Counted from the stretch's first letter, positions 26,684 through 38,462 are shown. The stretch is DNA of 62,399 bases from Moraxella bovis (GCF_002014975.1 NZ_MUXV01000031.1:1-62399); one strand, 5' to 3'. Notes: generated by a model from the sequence alone, not told the origin. Numbers and translations are program-made.

Positions 26684-28168
26684 TTATCCTTGCTTTGCGA
26701 TGCCAGATAATTCTGTGTGAAAATCAGTATGCGACTGATAGGCGTGCGCTGTCTGTAGTAGCTCACTTTCTGCCCAATGCTTGCCGATCAGCTGTAAGCC
26801 GACAGGTAGGCCGTTCGCTTGTCCTACGGGGTGCGATAGGGCGGGCAGACCTGCCAAGTTCACGCCGATGGTATATACGTCACCAAGATAGATGCTGGCA
26901 GGGTCTAAGTTCTCACCCAACTTATAGGCGGTGGTCGGCGCAGTAGGGCTTGCGATGATGTCGCATTTTTCAAACGCCTTTTTAAAGTCGTCCACGATAA
27001 GACGGCGAACCTTTTGGGCTTTGGTATAATAAGCGTCAAAATACCCTGCCGATAGGGCATACGTTCCCATGATGATACGGCGCTGAACTTCAGTACCAAA
27101 GCCTTCAGAGCGGCTGCGCGTATATAGATCGATCAGATCTTTTGGATCTTCGCAGCGATAACCAAAGCGCACACCGTCATAGCGAGACAGGTTTGAGCTG
27201 GCTTCGGCAGGGGCGAGCAGATAATAAGTGGCAAGCGTTACGGCAGGGTTGGTGATGTCCACTTCCACGATTTGGGCCCCCAGCTCTTCATATTTGGCTA
27301 GGGCGGTGCGAATGGATTTTTCTACTTCACTATCAAGACCTGCCCCAAAATACGCCTTTGCCACGCCGATTTTTTTGCCTGCTAGGGGTTTGCCGTCTGT
27401 TTTTGTCACCAAAATGTCCGCCACATAATCTTCGGTGGAGCGGTTGATAGATGTTGCGTCTTTGGGGTCGTGTCCTGTCATCGGGGAAAGCAGGTAGGCA
27501 CAGTCTAGGGCGGATTTGCCAAAAGTACCTGCTTGGTCAAGGCTTGACGCATAAGCAATCATGCCATAGCGAGACACACGCCCATAGGTAGGCTTAATGC
27601 CCGTGATGCCACAAAAGCTGGCAGGTTGGCGAATAGAACCGCCCGTATCTGAGCCTGTCGCCACAGGCACAAAACCGCTTGCCACCGCCGCCGCTGACCC
27701 ACCAGACGACCCCCCTGGCACACGAGCGGTATCCCAAGGGTTGTGTACCGCCCCAAAGTATGAGCTTTCGTTGTCCGAACCCATGGCAAATTCGTCCATG
27801 TTGAGCTTGCCTAGGCTGATAAATCCAGCGTTGGCGATGTTTTCCACTACAGTTGCGTCATAAGGCGAGACGAAATTGGATAGGATTTTTGAGCCTGCCG
27901 ATGTCAGCACGCCTTTGGTGCATAGGTTGTCTTTGTGAGCCATTGGCACGCCAAGCAGGGGGCGAGTGTCGCCTTCGGCACGCAATTTGTCGGCAAGTTC
28001 GGCGTGTTTTAGGGCGTTGTCAAAATCTTTGGTGATAAAGCTGTTGATTTGCTCGTCTAGGCTATCAATGCGACTGGCAAAATGTTTGACCAGCTCTTGA
28101 CTGCTAAATTGTTTGTTTTTTAAGCCGTCTGCTAATTCATGGACGGATAGGTGGTGTAGGTCTGTCAT
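26684..28168 (-). CDS. gatA: Asp-tRNA(Asn)/Glu-tRNA(Gln) amidotransferase subunit A
   Basis: GatA is the amidase that releases ammonia from glutamine for the GatCAB complex. The 494-residue product has the amidase-signature triad elements: Lys in [11 protein letters not shown] (K79), the Gly/Ser-rich [15 protein letters not shown] and the nucleophile region [16 protein letters not shown]. Length is normal. It lies 133 bp downstream of gatC and directly upstream of a GNAT gene. Confidence 0.96.
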   Translation of the reverse strand: MTDLHHLSVHELADGLKNKQFSSQELVKHFASRIDSLDEQINSFITKDFDNALKHAELADKLRAEGDTRPLLGVPMAHKDNLCTKGVLTSAGSKILSNFVSPYDATVVENIANAGFISLGKLNMDEFAMGSDNESSYFGAVHNPWDTARVPGGSSGGSAAAVASGFVPVATGSDTGGSIRQPASFCGITGIKPTYGRVSRYGMIAYASSLDQAGTFGKSALDCAYLLSPMTGHDPKDATSINRSTEDYVADILVTKTDGKPLAGKKIGVAKAYFGAGLDSEVEKSIRTALAKYEELGAQIVEVDITNPAVTLATYYLLAPAEASSNLSRYDGVRFGYRCEDPKDLIDLYTRSRSEGFGTEVQRRIIMGTYALSAGYFDAYYTKAQKVRRLIVDDFKKAFEKCDIIASPTAPTTAYKLGENLDPASIYLGDVYTIGVNLAGLPALSHPVGQANGLPVGLQLIGKHWAESELLQTAHAYQSHTDFHTELSGIAKQG

Positions 28169-28301
28169 AAAATGCCTTTTTTGTGTGTCATTTTCAAGAT
28201 TTTAATATTGGGTATTGTAGGGGTGAATCACATTCGCCCTATCGGTTTTTTTTGGGCATTGTTTAAAATGTATCTTAATTTAACAATGCCAAATTTTGAT
28301 A

Positions 28302-28589
28302 TTATTCAATCACCTGTGGCACAAGGTATAAACCGTCTTGTACCGCAGGGGCAACCGTCTGAAAGCCGTCTCGGTTAATGCTCACATTGGCGACATCGGC
28401 ACGCAACTCGGTGCAGGCTTCATGAACGTTGGCAAGGGGCTTGATGTCATTGGTATTGACATCGGACAAGACATTCATCATGAGAAGGATTTTGTCAAGG
28501 CTGCCTGCGTAGCTTTGGGCGGTGGTGTCGTCAATGGCAAGACGAGATAGGTTGGCACAATTTTGCACATCTTGGGCGGTGATTGTCAT
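28302..28589 (-). CDS. gatC: Asp-tRNA(Asn)/Glu-tRNA(Gln) amidotransferase subunit C
   Basis: GatC stabilises the GatA-GatB contact. The 95-residue product shows the family pattern: VQNCANLSRLAIDDTTAQSY at the N-terminus, then LDKILLMMNVLSDVNTNDIK and PLANVHE, ending in a short region that wraps the amidase. It is the first gene of the minus-strand gat operon; the 366-bp spacer to mreB must hold its promoter. Confidence 0.93.
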   Translation of the reverse strand: MTITAQDVQNCANLSRLAIDDTTAQSYAGSLDKILLMMNVLSDVNTNDIKPLANVHEACTELRADVANVSINRDGFQTVAPAVQDGLYLVPQVIE

Positions 28590-29987
<1,398 letters not shown>

Positions 29988-30080
29988 ATCCACGAAATCA
30001 TGAGCGGTGTTCACGCACTGCTTTTTGTGTTTTGGGCTTGTGAAATTATTTGTTCATAAGTACATAAAAAAGGTCTGGCA

Positions 30081-30932
30081 ATGCTCCCAAGTATATTTTC
30101 ACAAAAACCTGTATTTGCACGCATGACGGTTGCGTTTTTGGTGCTTGCCTTGATTTTTATGTTGCTTGACAGCAAAAACCCCCAATGGTTTGATGGTATT
30201 CGTCGCCTAAGTCATGCATCCATGCAACCCATTTATCAGGCGTCCCTAGGGCCGTCTTATGCCATGGAATATGCCAGCCATGCCGTCCACACTAAAGAAG
30301 CCTTGCGTCGTGAGAATATCCGTTTGCAAACCGAGCTACTCCAAGCCCGTGCCAAGCTCCAAACCCAAGATTATCTACTCGCCCAAAACGCCCGTCTAAA
30401 AGGCGTACTCAGCACCACGCAGTCCAGCGAGCATCATCTACTGCTAGCACGCATTATCGGCACGGATTCCAATCCCCTAAAACAAGTGGTGGTGCTTAAC
30501 AAAGGCACCAATGATGGCGTGCAAATCGGGCAGACGGTCATCGATGAGCATGGCATCATCGGACAGGTGCTAAACGCCTACCCAAATACATCTCGCCTAC
30601 TACTCATCACCGATGAACAGCAGTCGGTGGCGGTCTTGGTGGCACGCACAGGACAGCGTGCGATGGTCTCGGGTGGGGGTAAGCCTGATAGTCTAAGCCT
30701 AGATTATATCTTTAAGACTGCCGATGTTAAAGTGGGCGATGAGCTTATCTCGTCAGGGCTTGGTGAGCGTTTCCCTGCAGGCTATAAAGTGGGGGAAGTC
30801 TCGGACATTGACACCACTCGCACCGATAATTTTGCCGACATTCGTGTCAATCCCGCCGCTGATTTTCTAAACAGCAGTTATGTGCTGATTTTACAGCCCA
30901 AAGACAACCCTGTTCCAAAAAAGAACAGATAA
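30081..30932 (+). CDS. mreC: Rod shape-determining protein MreC
   Basis: MreC is a bitopic inner-membrane protein that links MreB to the periplasmic wall-synthesis enzymes. The 283-residue product has one N-terminal membrane helix (about 14-32), a coiled coil (about 75-105: REN IRLQTELLQARAKLQTQ region) and the two beta-barrel halves with VVVLNKGTNDGVQIGQTVI and LITDEQQSVAVLVARTGQRA. It follows mreB by 93 bp and precedes mreD by 31 bp. Confidence 0.93.
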   Translation: MLPSIFSQKPVFARMTVAFLVLALIFMLLDSKNPQWFDGIRRLSHASMQPIYQASLGPSYAMEYASHAVHTKEALRRENIRLQTELLQARAKLQTQDYLLAQNARLKGVLSTTQSSEHHLLLARIIGTDSNPLKQVVVLNKGTNDGVQIGQTVIDEHGIIGQVLNAYPNTSRLLLITDEQQSVAVLVARTGQRAMVSGGGKPDSLSLDYIFKTADVKVGDELISSGLGERFPAGYKVGEVSDIDTTRTDNFADIRVNPAADFLNSSYVLILQPKDNPVPKKNR

Positions 30933-30963
30933 TCACGCCATATAGGACTCATAAAACCCACTT

Positions 30964-31452
30964 ATGAACTCAAAACCCTTTTTAATCATCGGTATCATCA
31001 TCAGCTTCGTGGTGGCATCCATGCTGAGTGTCTACCCTTTGGGGCATGACATGGCAAGCGTTCGCCCCATGTTTTTAGCGATGGTGCTTGCCTTTTGGGT
31101 GATGTATCGCTCGCCCATGATGGGGGTGTGGGTGGTATTTTTGGTGGGACTGGTCTCGGATTTGCTCTTGGGTACGCATTTGGGGCATCAGGCATTTAGT
31201 GCAGTGCTTATGGCGTTTGTCATACGGGTACTACTGCTGTATGCCAAAGAGCTTGCCCTGTCGCAGGCGTGGGTATTGGAAGCGATTGCTCTGAGCGTCT
31301 ATCAGGTGTCGCTGTGGATATTGCAGGCATTTTCTCATGCTCAGTTTGTGTGGACAGGCATGGGGTCGCTCATGAGCAGCATTGTGCTGTTTCCTGTGAT
31401 GTGGTATCCGCTGTACTGGATAAACCGCCAACTAAAAGAGCGAGCGTACTGA
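30964..31452 (+). CDS. mreD: Rod shape-determining protein MreD
   Basis: MreD is a small polytopic inner-membrane partner of MreC. The 162-residue product has five to six hydrophobic helices and the typical RPMFLAMVLAFWVMYRSP and GLVSDLLLGTHLGHQAF blocks. Its stop overlaps the maf start by one base (TGATG), so maf translation is coupled. Confidence 0.9.
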   Translation: MNSKPFLIIGIIISFVVASMLSVYPLGHDMASVRPMFLAMVLAFWVMYRSPMMGVWVVFLVGLVSDLLLGTHLGHQAFSAVLMAFVIRVLLLYAKELALSQAWVLEAIALSVYQVSLWILQAFSHAQFVWTGMGSLMSSIVLFPVMWYPLYWINRQLKERAY

Positions 31453-32039
31453 TGATACCCTTTATCCTGGCGTCCACATCGCCCAGACGACATGAGTTAT
31501 TGACGCAGTTGCAGATTCCCTTTACGGTCAAATCGGTGGAGATTGACGAGCGTTTTTATCCCCACGAAAGCCCCCACAACTACATCATGCGTATGGTTAA
31601 GACCAAGGCGGAAAAGGCGTGTGCGGACGTGTCATCGGCTATCGTTATCACGGCAGATACCATTGGCGTGGCAGAGGATGAGATTTTAACCAAACCTGCC
31701 GATAAGGCTCATGCTTTTGCCATGTGGGATAAATTATCAGGTGGTACGCACGAGATTTGGACGGCGGTGTGTGCCAGCATCGTCAAAGATGGGCAAATCA
31801 TTTTTCAAAAAATCATCAAAGTCGCCACCGATGTGGTATTTATCAAACTCACCGACCACCAAAAAGAGCGATACTGGGCAACGGGCGAGCCTGCCGACAA
31901 AGCAGGGGCGTACGCCATTCAAGGCGGAGCAATGGCGTGGGTACGAGCCATCAATGGTAGTTATACCAACGTGGTGGGCTTGCCCCTTGCCGAGACGGCA
32001 GAGCTGATTGATGACTGTCTGCAAATATTGGCAGAGTGA
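31452..32039 (+). CDS. maf: Maf-family nucleoside triphosphate pyrophosphatase
   Basis: Maf proteins hydrolyse nucleoside triphosphates, often dTTP/UTP or modified pyrimidines, to clean the nucleotide pool. The 195-residue product starts IPFILASTSPRRHELLTQL, the SxSPRR substrate loop, followed by ITADTIGVAEDEILTKP and GKA-type central text (KPADKAHAFAMWDKLSGGTH) and the Lys/Asp region EPADKAGAYAIQGG. The ATG at 31452 overlaps the mreD stop and matches family starts; a longer upstream frame overlaps mreD in another phase and is not credible. mre-maf-rng linkage is common in proteobacteria. Confidence 0.92.
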   Translation: MIPFILASTSPRRHELLTQLQIPFTVKSVEIDERFYPHESPHNYIMRMVKTKAEKACADVSSAIVITADTIGVAEDEILTKPADKAHAFAMWDKLSGGTHEIWTAVCASIVKDGQIIFQKIIKVATDVVFIKLTDHQKERYWATGEPADKAGAYAIQGGAMAWVRAINGSYTNVVGLPLAETAELIDDCLQILAE

Positions 32040-32190
32040 TGGCGTATTAAATGACGATAAAATCAGCCCACTAGCATAGCCAAGTGACTTCCTTCTAACT
32101 TGCCCAATCAGCGTTCAATCAGTCTACCAAGCCAACTTATCTTCAACCAACTTACCCTAACTTAATTCATCTAGTCTGCACACCATCTTT

Positions 32191-33849
32191 ATGTCAAAAC
32201 ACGCCCTAATCAACGCCACGCCCTTTGAGACTCGCCTTGTTATCGTTGATGACGGTAGGCTTGATGAGGTGTTTATTGAGCGGGTACAGACACGCAGTTT
32301 GGTGGGGGATGTCTATTTGGGGACGGTGGTGCGGGTACTGCCTGCCATGGGGTCAGTGTTTATTAACATCGGGCGTGAGCGTTCGGCATTTTTGCACCAA
32401 AGCGACATCATGCTACCGACTCGCCTATCATCCCAAGATGATGTTGCCACGCCCACACTCATCACGACATTGCCCATGGCTCATCAGGCAAAAGATAAAA
32501 GCCCCACGCAGTCACAGTCTAGACCTAAGCCTAAGCCTGCCAAGCCCAAACTTGACCCCAAACTTCTGCCCAAGCTCCTACCCAAAGTTGGCGAACGAGT
32601 TGTCGTCCAAGTCACCAAAGATGAGTTTGGCACCAAAGGGGTGCGTGTGACCATGCACATCGCATTGGCAGGGCGGTATTTGGTCTATCTGCCCACATCG
32701 CCACAGTCGGTCGGTGTGTCCACTCGCATCGGCATAAAGGCTTATCGCACCAAGCTAAAAGCTCATTTGACGACCCTACTTAGCCAATCATCGCATGCAG
32801 GTGGGCTCATCGCTCGTAGTGCGTGCGAGCAGGCATTTGGTGATGATGAGACATGGGCAGACATGGGCGAGCGTATGCAGGCAGAGCTTGACCATCTAGG
32901 TGCGTTGTGGGCGGACATCAGCCAAGTACGCACACAGGCAAGCCTGCACAAAGCCAAGCACGCCTTGCTCTACCAAGAGCTACCTTTGGCTGAGCGTGCC
33001 TTGCGTGACATTATCACTGACGATATCCAAAGCGTGTGGATTGACGATAGGGCGACTTATGAGCGAGTACGGCATGCCAGTTGCACACTCATGCCGTCCA
33101 TCACATCTGCCATTTATCATCATGATAAGCCGACACCACTGTTTGCCCAGTCTGTGCCTGATGAGCGTCGCTCGTCTACGCCTGACATTGAGACTCAGCT
33201 GGCACACGCCTTGTTGCGGCATTGCCCGTTGCCGTCGGGCGGTTATCTCATCATTGAGCATACCGAAGCGATGACGACCATCGATGTCAATACAGGCTCG
33301 TATGTGGGGCAGGGCAGGGCAAGCGTGGACGTGGTGTATGAGACCAACAAAGAAGCAGTAACTGCCATCGCTCGTGAGTTAAAAGTGCGTAACATTGGCG
33401 GTATTATTATCCTAGATTTTATTGACATGGACAAATCTGCCTATCGGCAAACAGTGCTAGACATGCTCGCCCATGCATTTAAAGCCGACCCTGCCACGAC
33501 CAACATCACCCAAATCAGCGAATTGGGCTTGGTTGAGATGACTCGTAAACGCACCCGTCCCAGTCTGTCCGATGAGCTGCGTGAGCCTTGCCCTGTCTGT
33601 CATGGCACGGGCAAAATCAAAAGCGTGCAGACAGTGGCATTTGAGATTCTAAGGTCACTCATGGGTCAGCTGGCAAACAGCACTTCTTTTAAAAAACCTA
33701 ATGTGACGATAAAGGTCAGTCAGTTGGTGGCGGACTATTTGTCATCACATCAGGATTTGTCAAATTTACAAAAATTAACAAATACATCCATTTATCTATC
33801 CATAAATACATCTTATCATCAAGAACAATATGTGATTTTGGTGGAGTAG
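32191..33849 (+). CDS. rng: Ribonuclease G (Rne/Rng family)
   Basis: RNase G is an endoribonuclease of the RNase E family that matures the 16S rRNA 5' end and some mRNAs. The 552-residue product contains the S1 domain (about 35-170), the sensor and RNase H-like parts, the catalytic DNase I-like segment TTIDVNTGSYVGQG and GGIIILDFIDMDK with the two metal-binding Asp, VEMTRKRTRPSL, and the zinc-link CPVCHGTGK. It is about 60 residues longer than E. coli RNase G mainly because the S1 domain carries a Lys/Pro/Gln-rich insertion (about 95-135). It lacks the long RNase E scaffold tail. Confidence 0.92.
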   Translation: MSKHALINATPFETRLVIVDDGRLDEVFIERVQTRSLVGDVYLGTVVRVLPAMGSVFINIGRERSAFLHQSDIMLPTRLSSQDDVATPTLITTLPMAHQAKDKSPTQSQSRPKPKPAKPKLDPKLLPKLLPKVGERVVVQVTKDEFGTKGVRVTMHIALAGRYLVYLPTSPQSVGVSTRIGIKAYRTKLKAHLTTLLSQSSHAGGLIARSACEQAFGDDETWADMGERMQAELDHLGALWADISQVRTQASLHKAKHALLYQELPLAERALRDIITDDIQSVWIDDRATYERVRHASCTLMPSITSAIYHHDKPTPLFAQSVPDERRSSTPDIETQLAHALLRHCPLPSGGYLIIEHTEAMTTIDVNTGSYVGQGRASVDVVYETNKEAVTAIARELKVRNIGGIIILDFIDMDKSAYRQTVLDMLAHAFKADPATTNITQISELGLVEMTRKRTRPSLSDELREPCPVCHGTGKIKSVQTVAFEILRSLMGQLANSTSFKKPNVTIKVSQLVADYLSSHQDLSNLQKLTNTSIYLSINTSYHQEQYVILVE

Positions 33850-33872
33850 AAATGGTTTTTTACCAATAAATC

Positions 33873-33936
33873 TGCCTTAAAATCAATCAATTTATTAAAA
33901 TTGTAACATTTTGTAAATTTGATGAATTTTAAGGCA
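33873..33936 (+). repeat. Long imperfect stem-loop after rng
   Basis: TGCCTTAAAAT (33873-33883) and ATTTTAAGGCA (33926-33936) are perfect inverted repeats, and the next bases inward (ATCAA/TTGAT and TTTA/TAAA) continue the pairing with small mismatches, giving a stem of roughly 20 bp. It starts 24 bp after the rng stop. No T-run follows, so it is not a standard terminator; it could block 3' exonucleases or be an RNase site. Confidence 0.55.
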
Positions 33937-33985
33937 AAGACAGGTAAATTTAGCCACTTTTTTATCCAAAAATAAAGCATGGCTC

Positions 33986-34013
33986 TTGTTTTATCTGATT
34001 TTTCGTGTATAAT
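33986..34013 (+). promoter_or_regulatory. Predicted S10 operon promoter
   Basis: TTGTTT (33986-33991), 16 bp, TATAAT (34008-34013). Transcription would start near 34020, giving a leader of about 305 nt. Confidence 0.6.
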
Positions 34014-34224
34014 ACGCACACTTTTCTTGTTTAGCGTTGCATTTAAGCAAAAGTCTGTTTTTGACTACATTTGGCTTAGATGAGTAATTATCTTCGGATA
34101 CATTACAAGTAGTGAGTAAGGCTTGCCCCAAAGCGAATCAACGCCACAGCCGAAGCATCGATTTTGGCACTATAAACAACAGCTCTGTTGCCAACATTCA
34201 TGTCTGGCGGACAGGGATTGTATT

Positions 34225-34254
34225 ATTTTGTCCAAAGCGGTTCTAGGACAAAAT
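34225..34254 (+). promoter_or_regulatory. S10 leader hairpin
   Basis: ATTTTGTCC and GGACAAAAT form a perfect 9-bp stem with a 12-nt loop. A smaller hairpin (TGTC/GACA) sits just upstream near 34200-34213. It lies about 75 nt before the rpsJ start, in the position of the attenuator hairpin of E. coli; whether L4 binds it is inference. Confidence 0.45.
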
Positions 34255-34327
34255 TTAATCAAAATAACATGACTGAAATCCAAGCGATAGAAGTTTTATA
34301 AAGCACTTAATTTAGGAGCTTGTTGGC

Positions 34328-34639
34328 ATGGCTAACCAGAGAATCCGTATCCGACTAAAATCTTTCGACCATAGTCTGATTGACCAGTCGGCACAAGAGA
34401 TTGTCGATACCGCAAAGCGTACAGGTGCACAAGTTTGTGGTCCTGTTCCCTTGCCGACTCGTATTGAGCGGTTCAACGTATTGACATCACCACACGTCAA
34501 CAAAGACGCTCGTGACCAGTATGAAATTCGCACCCACAAACGCATGATTGACATCGTTCAACCTACTGACAAAACAGTAGATGCATTGATGAAGTTAGAT
34601 TTGGCGGCCGGTGTTGATGTTCAAATCGCCCTAGGCTAA
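34328..34639 (+). CDS. rpsJ: 30S ribosomal protein S10
   Basis: S10 binds the 30S head and, as NusE, takes part in antitermination with NusB. The 103-residue product is full length, with [20 protein letters not shown] and [24 protein letters not shown] lies upstream of the ATG. It is the first gene of the S10 operon, followed by rplC after 44 bp. Confidence 0.97.
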   Translation: MANQRIRIRLKSFDHSLIDQSAQEIVDTAKRTGAQVCGPVPLPTRIERFNVLTSPHVNKDARDQYEIRTHKRMIDIVQPTDKTVDALMKLDLAAGVDVQIALG

Positions 34640-34683
34640 GAACAACTGGTTTAATATAAACGATTATAAGTAAGAGGTCTAAA

Positions 34684-35322
34684 ATGGCGATTGGTTTAGT
34701 CGGTATTAAGCGTGGTATGACCCGAATCTTCACTGAGGCAGGTGCATCTATTCCTGTAACAGTGGTTGAGGTTAACGCAAACCGTATCTCACAAATCAAG
34801 ACAGTAGACACTGACGGTTATGACGCAATTCAAGTCACCACAGGTGAGCGTCGTGAAAGCCGTGTAACTGCTGCACAAAAAGGACACTTCGCAAAAGCTG
34901 GCGTTGCCGCTGGTCGTGGTGTTTGGGAATTTAGAGCTGACGCAAGCGAACTTGAAGGTCGTGAAGTTGGTGGCGATATTTTGGTGGATTTATTTGAAGT
35001 TGGTCAGTTGGTTGATGTCACTGGTCAGTCTAAGGGTAAAGGCTTCCAAGGTGGCGTAAAACGTCATAATTTCCGCACTCAGGACGCCACACACGGTAAC
35101 TCTGTGTCGCATCGTGTACTTGGTTCTACTGGTCAGAACCAAACACCAGGTAAAGTATTCAAAGGCAAAAAAATGCCAGGTCAAATGGGTAACAAACGTG
35201 TTACTGTTCAAGGCCTTGAAATTGTGTCTATTGATACCGAAAAAGGTGTACTGGTCATCAAAGGCGCCTTGCCTGGTGCTAATGGTGGCGATGTTATCGT
35301 ACGTCCGTCAGTCAAAGCCTAG
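34684..35322 (+). CDS. rplC: 50S ribosomal protein L3
   Basis: L3 binds domain VI of 23S rRNA early in 50S assembly and reaches toward the peptidyl-transferase centre. The 212-residue product begins [19 protein letters not shown] and has the extended loop segment [20 protein letters not shown], whose Gln (in FRTQ region) is a known methylation neighbourhood in enterobacteria. Followed by rplD after 14 bp. Confidence 0.97.
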   Translation: MAIGLVGIKRGMTRIFTEAGASIPVTVVEVNANRISQIKTVDTDGYDAIQVTTGERRESRVTAAQKGHFAKAGVAAGRGVWEFRADASELEGREVGGDILVDLFEVGQLVDVTGQSKGKGFQGGVKRHNFRTQDATHGNSVSHRVLGSTGQNQTPGKVFKGKKMPGQMGNKRVTVQGLEIVSIDTEKGVLVIKGALPGANGGDVIVRPSVKA

Positions 35323-35336
35323 TTGAGGGGATTAAC

Positions 35337-35939
35337 GTGAATTTAAAAACTGTTACAGGTGCGGCGGTTGAACTATCAGAGACGACATTTGGTCGTGAGT
35401 TCAATGAAGCCCTAGTACACCAAGTCGTAACTGCTTACCTAGCTGGTGCTCGTCAAGGTACTCGTGCACAAAAAACTCGTGGCGAAGTATCTGGTGGCGG
35501 TAAAAAACCATGGCGTCAAAAAGGTACTGGTCGTGCCCGTGCGGGTTCTATCCGTGGACCAATTTGGGTAGGTGGTGGTCGTGCATTTGCCGCCAAACCA
35601 CAAGACTGGTCTCAAAAAGTAAACCGCAAAATGTATCGTGGTGCCATGCAGTGCATCCTAGCAGAGCTTGTACGCCAAGAGCGTTTGGTTTTGGTGGACT
35701 CTATCAGTGTTGATAGCCCAAAAACCAAAGGTTTGGTTACTAAACTTGCCGAGCTAAATGCCCCACGTGCATTGATTGTTACTCACGAAGTTGATGAGAA
35801 CCTATACTTGGCAGCTCGCAACATTCCACACGTGAATGTGCTAGGTACTCGTGAAGTTGACCCAGTTAGCTTGGTTTCTTTCGACAAAGTTATCATGACG
35901 GTTGAAGCCGCCAAGCAATTTGAGGAGACACTAGCATGA
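35337..35939 (+). CDS. rplD: 50S ribosomal protein L4
   Basis: L4 is an early 50S protein lining the exit tunnel and, in gammaproteobacteria, the repressor of its own operon. The 200-residue product has the tunnel loop [20 protein letters not shown] and [15 protein letters not shown]. It starts with GTG, supported by GAGGGG just upstream; homologues begin at the same residue. Its stop overlaps the rplW start (ATGA). Confidence 0.96.
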   Translation: MNLKTVTGAAVELSETTFGREFNEALVHQVVTAYLAGARQGTRAQKTRGEVSGGGKKPWRQKGTGRARAGSIRGPIWVGGGRAFAAKPQDWSQKVNRKMYRGAMQCILAELVRQERLVLVDSISVDSPKTKGLVTKLAELNAPRALIVTHEVDENLYLAARNIPHVNVLGTREVDPVSLVSFDKVIMTVEAAKQFEETLA

Positions 35940-36265
35940 GTAACGCAAGACTATATCAAGTACTAAAAGCCCCTGTTTTTTCTGAGAAATCTCAACGTTT
36001 GGGTGATAGCCTAGGTGTTCAAGTTTTCAAAGTGGACAGCAGTGCAACTAAGCGTGAAATTAAACAAGCCGTTGAGCTGATGTTTGAAGGCGTTGAAGTT
36101 GTCAAAGTAAACACGCTAAATACCAAAGGTAAAACCAAGCGTTTTGGTCGTGTTGTTGGCAAGCGTTCTGACGTTAAAAAAGCGTATGTAACACTAAAAG
36201 CAGGTTCAGACGTACAAATCGGTGCTGGTGAAGAAGCCACTGGCGAAACAGCGACTAACGAATAA
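35936..36265 (+). CDS. rplW: 50S ribosomal protein L23
   Basis: L23 sits at the tunnel exit and docks trigger factor and SRP. The 109-residue product has [20 protein letters not shown] and [20 protein letters not shown]. It starts 4 bp inside the end of rplD. A short acidic Glu/Thr tail extends the C-terminus by a few residues beyond the E. coli length. Confidence 0.96.
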   Translation: MSNARLYQVLKAPVFSEKSQRLGDSLGVQVFKVDSSATKREIKQAVELMFEGVEVVKVNTLNTKGKTKRFGRVVGKRSDVKKAYVTLKAGSDVQIGAGEEATGETATNE

Positions 36266-36276
36266 GGATCATAACC

Positions 36277-37104
36277 ATGCCTATCGTAAAAGCAAAACCA
36301 ACCTCACCAGGTCGCCGCTTTGTTGAAAAAGTTGTGCATCCACACCTTTATAAAGGTCGTCCTTATGCACCGCTTGTTGAATCAAAAGCAAAAACTGGTG
36401 GTCGTAATAACAACGGTCGTATCACTACCCGTCATATCGGTGGTGGTCACAAGCAACATTATCGTCTAATTGACTTCAAACGCAACAAAGACGGCATCAT
36501 TGCAACTGTTGAGCGTATTGAATATGACCCTAACCGTACTGCACACATTGCTCTACTAAAATATGCAGACGGTGAGCGTCGTTATATCATCGCACCTAAA
36601 AAATTGGCAGTAGGCGATCAGGTTCAATCTGGTGAGGGTTCTCCTATCCGTCCAGGTAACTGCTTGCCACTTAAAAATATCCCAGTGGGTACCGTTATTC
36701 ACAACATCGAACTAAAAATTGGCAAAGGTGCACAACTTGCACGTTCTGCTGGTGCAGCGGTTCAACTGCTTGGTCGTGACGGTGCTTATGTGATTGTTCG
36801 TTTACGTTCGGGTGAGACCCGTCGTATTCACGCAAATTGCCGTGCGGTTATTGGTGAAGTGTCTAACACTGAAAATAACCTAAAATCACTTGGTAAAGCA
36901 GGTGCGGCACGCTGGCGTGGCGTTCGTCCTACCGTTCGTGGTACGGCAATGAACCCGATTGATCACCCACACGGTGGTGGTGAAGGACGTAACTTTGGTA
37001 AACACCCAACCAGTCCTTGGGGTCAGAAAGCTAAGGGTCTTAAGACTCGTTCTAATAAGCGTACTGACAGTATGATTATCCGTCGCCGTCGTGCCAAGAA
37101 ATAA
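36277..37104 (+). CDS. rplB: 50S ribosomal protein L2
   Basis: L2 is required for subunit joining and peptidyl transferase activity. The 275-residue product shows [40 protein letters not shown] and the conserved C-terminal [15 protein letters not shown] with the functionally important His. Full length; 12 bp before rpsS. Confidence 0.97.
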   Translation: MPIVKAKPTSPGRRFVEKVVHPHLYKGRPYAPLVESKAKTGGRNNNGRITTRHIGGGHKQHYRLIDFKRNKDGIIATVERIEYDPNRTAHIALLKYADGERRYIIAPKKLAVGDQVQSGEGSPIRPGNCLPLKNIPVGTVIHNIELKIGKGAQLARSAGAAVQLLGRDGAYVIVRLRSGETRRIHANCRAVIGEVSNTENNLKSLGKAGAARWRGVRPTVRGTAMNPIDHPHGGGEGRNFGKHPTSPWGQKAKGLKTRSNKRTDSMIIRRRRAKK

Positions 37105-37116
37105 AGGAAGAGTTTT

Positions 37117-37392
37117 ATGCCTCGTTCGTTAAAAAAAGGCCCGTTTATTGACGCACATCTGTTTGCTAAGGTAGAAAATGCCCTAGAAACAAACAGCCGT
37201 AAGCCAATCAAAACTTGGTCTCGTCGTTCCATGATTCTACCACAAATGGTCGGTTTGACCATTTCTGTTCACAACGGTCGTACCCATGTACCTGTTATCG
37301 TGAGTGAGCAAATGGTTGGTCACAAACTTGGTGAATTCGCCCCAACCCGTTCATATCGTGGTCATGGCGTTGACAAGAAATCTAAGAGATAA
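37117..37392 (+). CDS. rpsS: 30S ribosomal protein S19
   Basis: S19 contacts the A-site side of the 30S head. The 91-residue product is canonical: [18 protein letters not shown]-type segment as [20 protein letters not shown] and [15 protein letters not shown]. It is preceded by AAGGAAGAG and sits 9 bp before rplV. Confidence 0.97.
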   Translation: MPRSLKKGPFIDAHLFAKVENALETNSRKPIKTWSRRSMILPQMVGLTISVHNGRTHVPVIVSEQMVGHKLGEFAPTRSYRGHGVDKKSKR

Positions 37393-37401
37393 GGTGCTAC
37401 C

Positions 37402-37731
37402 ATGGAAGTAACTGCAAAATTACGTGGTGCCGCCATTTCGGCACAAAAAGTAAGATTGGTTGCGGACGAAGTTCGTGGTAAATCAATCGAGCGTGCTTTA
37501 GACATTTTGACATTTAGCAACAAAAAAGGTGCTAAACTTGTTAAAAAATGCCTACAATCAGCAATTGCAAACGCTGAACACAACAATGGTCTAGATATTG
37601 ACACACTGCGTGTTTCTACCATTTATGTGGATGAAGGTATTACTTTGAAGCGTATTATGCCCCGTGCCAAGGGTCGTGCTGACCGTATCAGCAAACGCAC
37701 TTGCCACATCACTGTTAAAGTAGGAGCATAA
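37402..37731 (+). CDS. rplV: 50S ribosomal protein L22
   Basis: L22 forms part of the exit-tunnel constriction with L4. The 109-residue product has [20 protein letters not shown] and the beta-hairpin [20 protein letters not shown] that reaches into the tunnel, the usual site of macrolide-resistance changes; no insertion or deletion is visible there. Two bases separate it from rpsC. Confidence 0.97.
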   Translation: MEVTAKLRGAAISAQKVRLVADEVRGKSIERALDILTFSNKKGAKLVKKCLQSAIANAEHNNGLDIDTLRVSTIYVDEGITLKRIMPRAKGRADRISKRTCHITVKVGA

Positions 37732-37733
37732 TC

Positions 37734-38459
37734 ATGGGTCAAAAAGTACATCCAATTGGTATTCGTTTGGGCGTTATCAAAAAGCACAACGCTAACTGGT
37801 ACGCAAATCCAAAGCAATACTCTGAATACTTGCTAAATGACTTCAAAGTGCGTGATTTTCTACGCAATAAGCTAAAAGAAGCCATGGTAAGCAACATCAG
37901 CATCGAGCGTCCTACGGGTGCCGCTAAGATTACCATTCACTCAGCACGTCCTGGTGTGATTATTGGTAAACAAGGTGCTGACATTGAAGCACTTCAAAAA
38001 GACCTAACCAAGCTTATGGGCGTTCCTGCTCAGGTAAATATCCAAGAGATTACTCAACCTGATCTAGACGCACGTTTGGTTGCTGTTGGTATTGCCAGAC
38101 AGCTTGAAGGTCGTGTGATGTTCCGTCGTGCAATGAAACGTGCTGTGCAAAACAGCATGCGTGCTGGTGCTGGTGGTATCAAAGTTGAGCTGTCAGGTCG
38201 TCTAGGCGGTGCTGAGATTGCTCGTACTGAGTGGTATCGTGAAGGTCGTGTGCCACTACACACATTGCGTGCTGACATTGATTATGCAGAAGTTCGTGCA
38301 GAGACCACTTACGGTACTATCGGTGTGAAAGTTTGGATTTTCCGTGGTGAAATTCTAGACGGCATGAACAGCGTTTACAATCCAGTTGCAGAAGAGAAGA
38401 CTCGTGCACCAAAACGCCGTGGTCGTACCAGCAACCGTCGTAATTCAGACAAGGGGTAA
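37734..38459 (+). CDS. rpsC: 30S ribosomal protein S3
   Basis: S3 lies at the mRNA entry and contributes to mRNA unwinding. The 241-residue product has the KH-type segment [20 protein letters not shown], the [20 protein letters not shown] block and a basic C-terminal tail ([13 protein letters not shown]) typical of proteobacteria. rplP follows after 3 bp. Confidence 0.97.
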   Translation: MGQKVHPIGIRLGVIKKHNANWYANPKQYSEYLLNDFKVRDFLRNKLKEAMVSNISIERPTGAAKITIHSARPGVIIGKQGADIEALQKDLTKLMGVPAQVNIQEITQPDLDARLVAVGIARQLEGRVMFRRAMKRAVQNSMRAGAGGIKVELSGRLGGAEIARTEWYREGRVPLHTLRADIDYAEVRAETTYGTIGVKVWIFRGEILDGMNSVYNPVAEEKTRAPKRRGRTSNRRNSDKG

Positions 38460-38462
38460 GCC

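Larger units (their letters stand above)
33850..34327 (+). promoter_or_regulatory. rng-rpsJ spacer with S10 promoter and leader
   Basis: This 478-bp region holds the post-rng stem-loop, a predicted promoter and then a leader of about 300 nt before rpsJ. In gammaproteobacteria the S10 leader is a target for autoregulation by ribosomal protein L4. The leader here is the length expected and contains at least one strong hairpin, but I cannot match it base by base to the E. coli leader. Confidence 0.55.
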
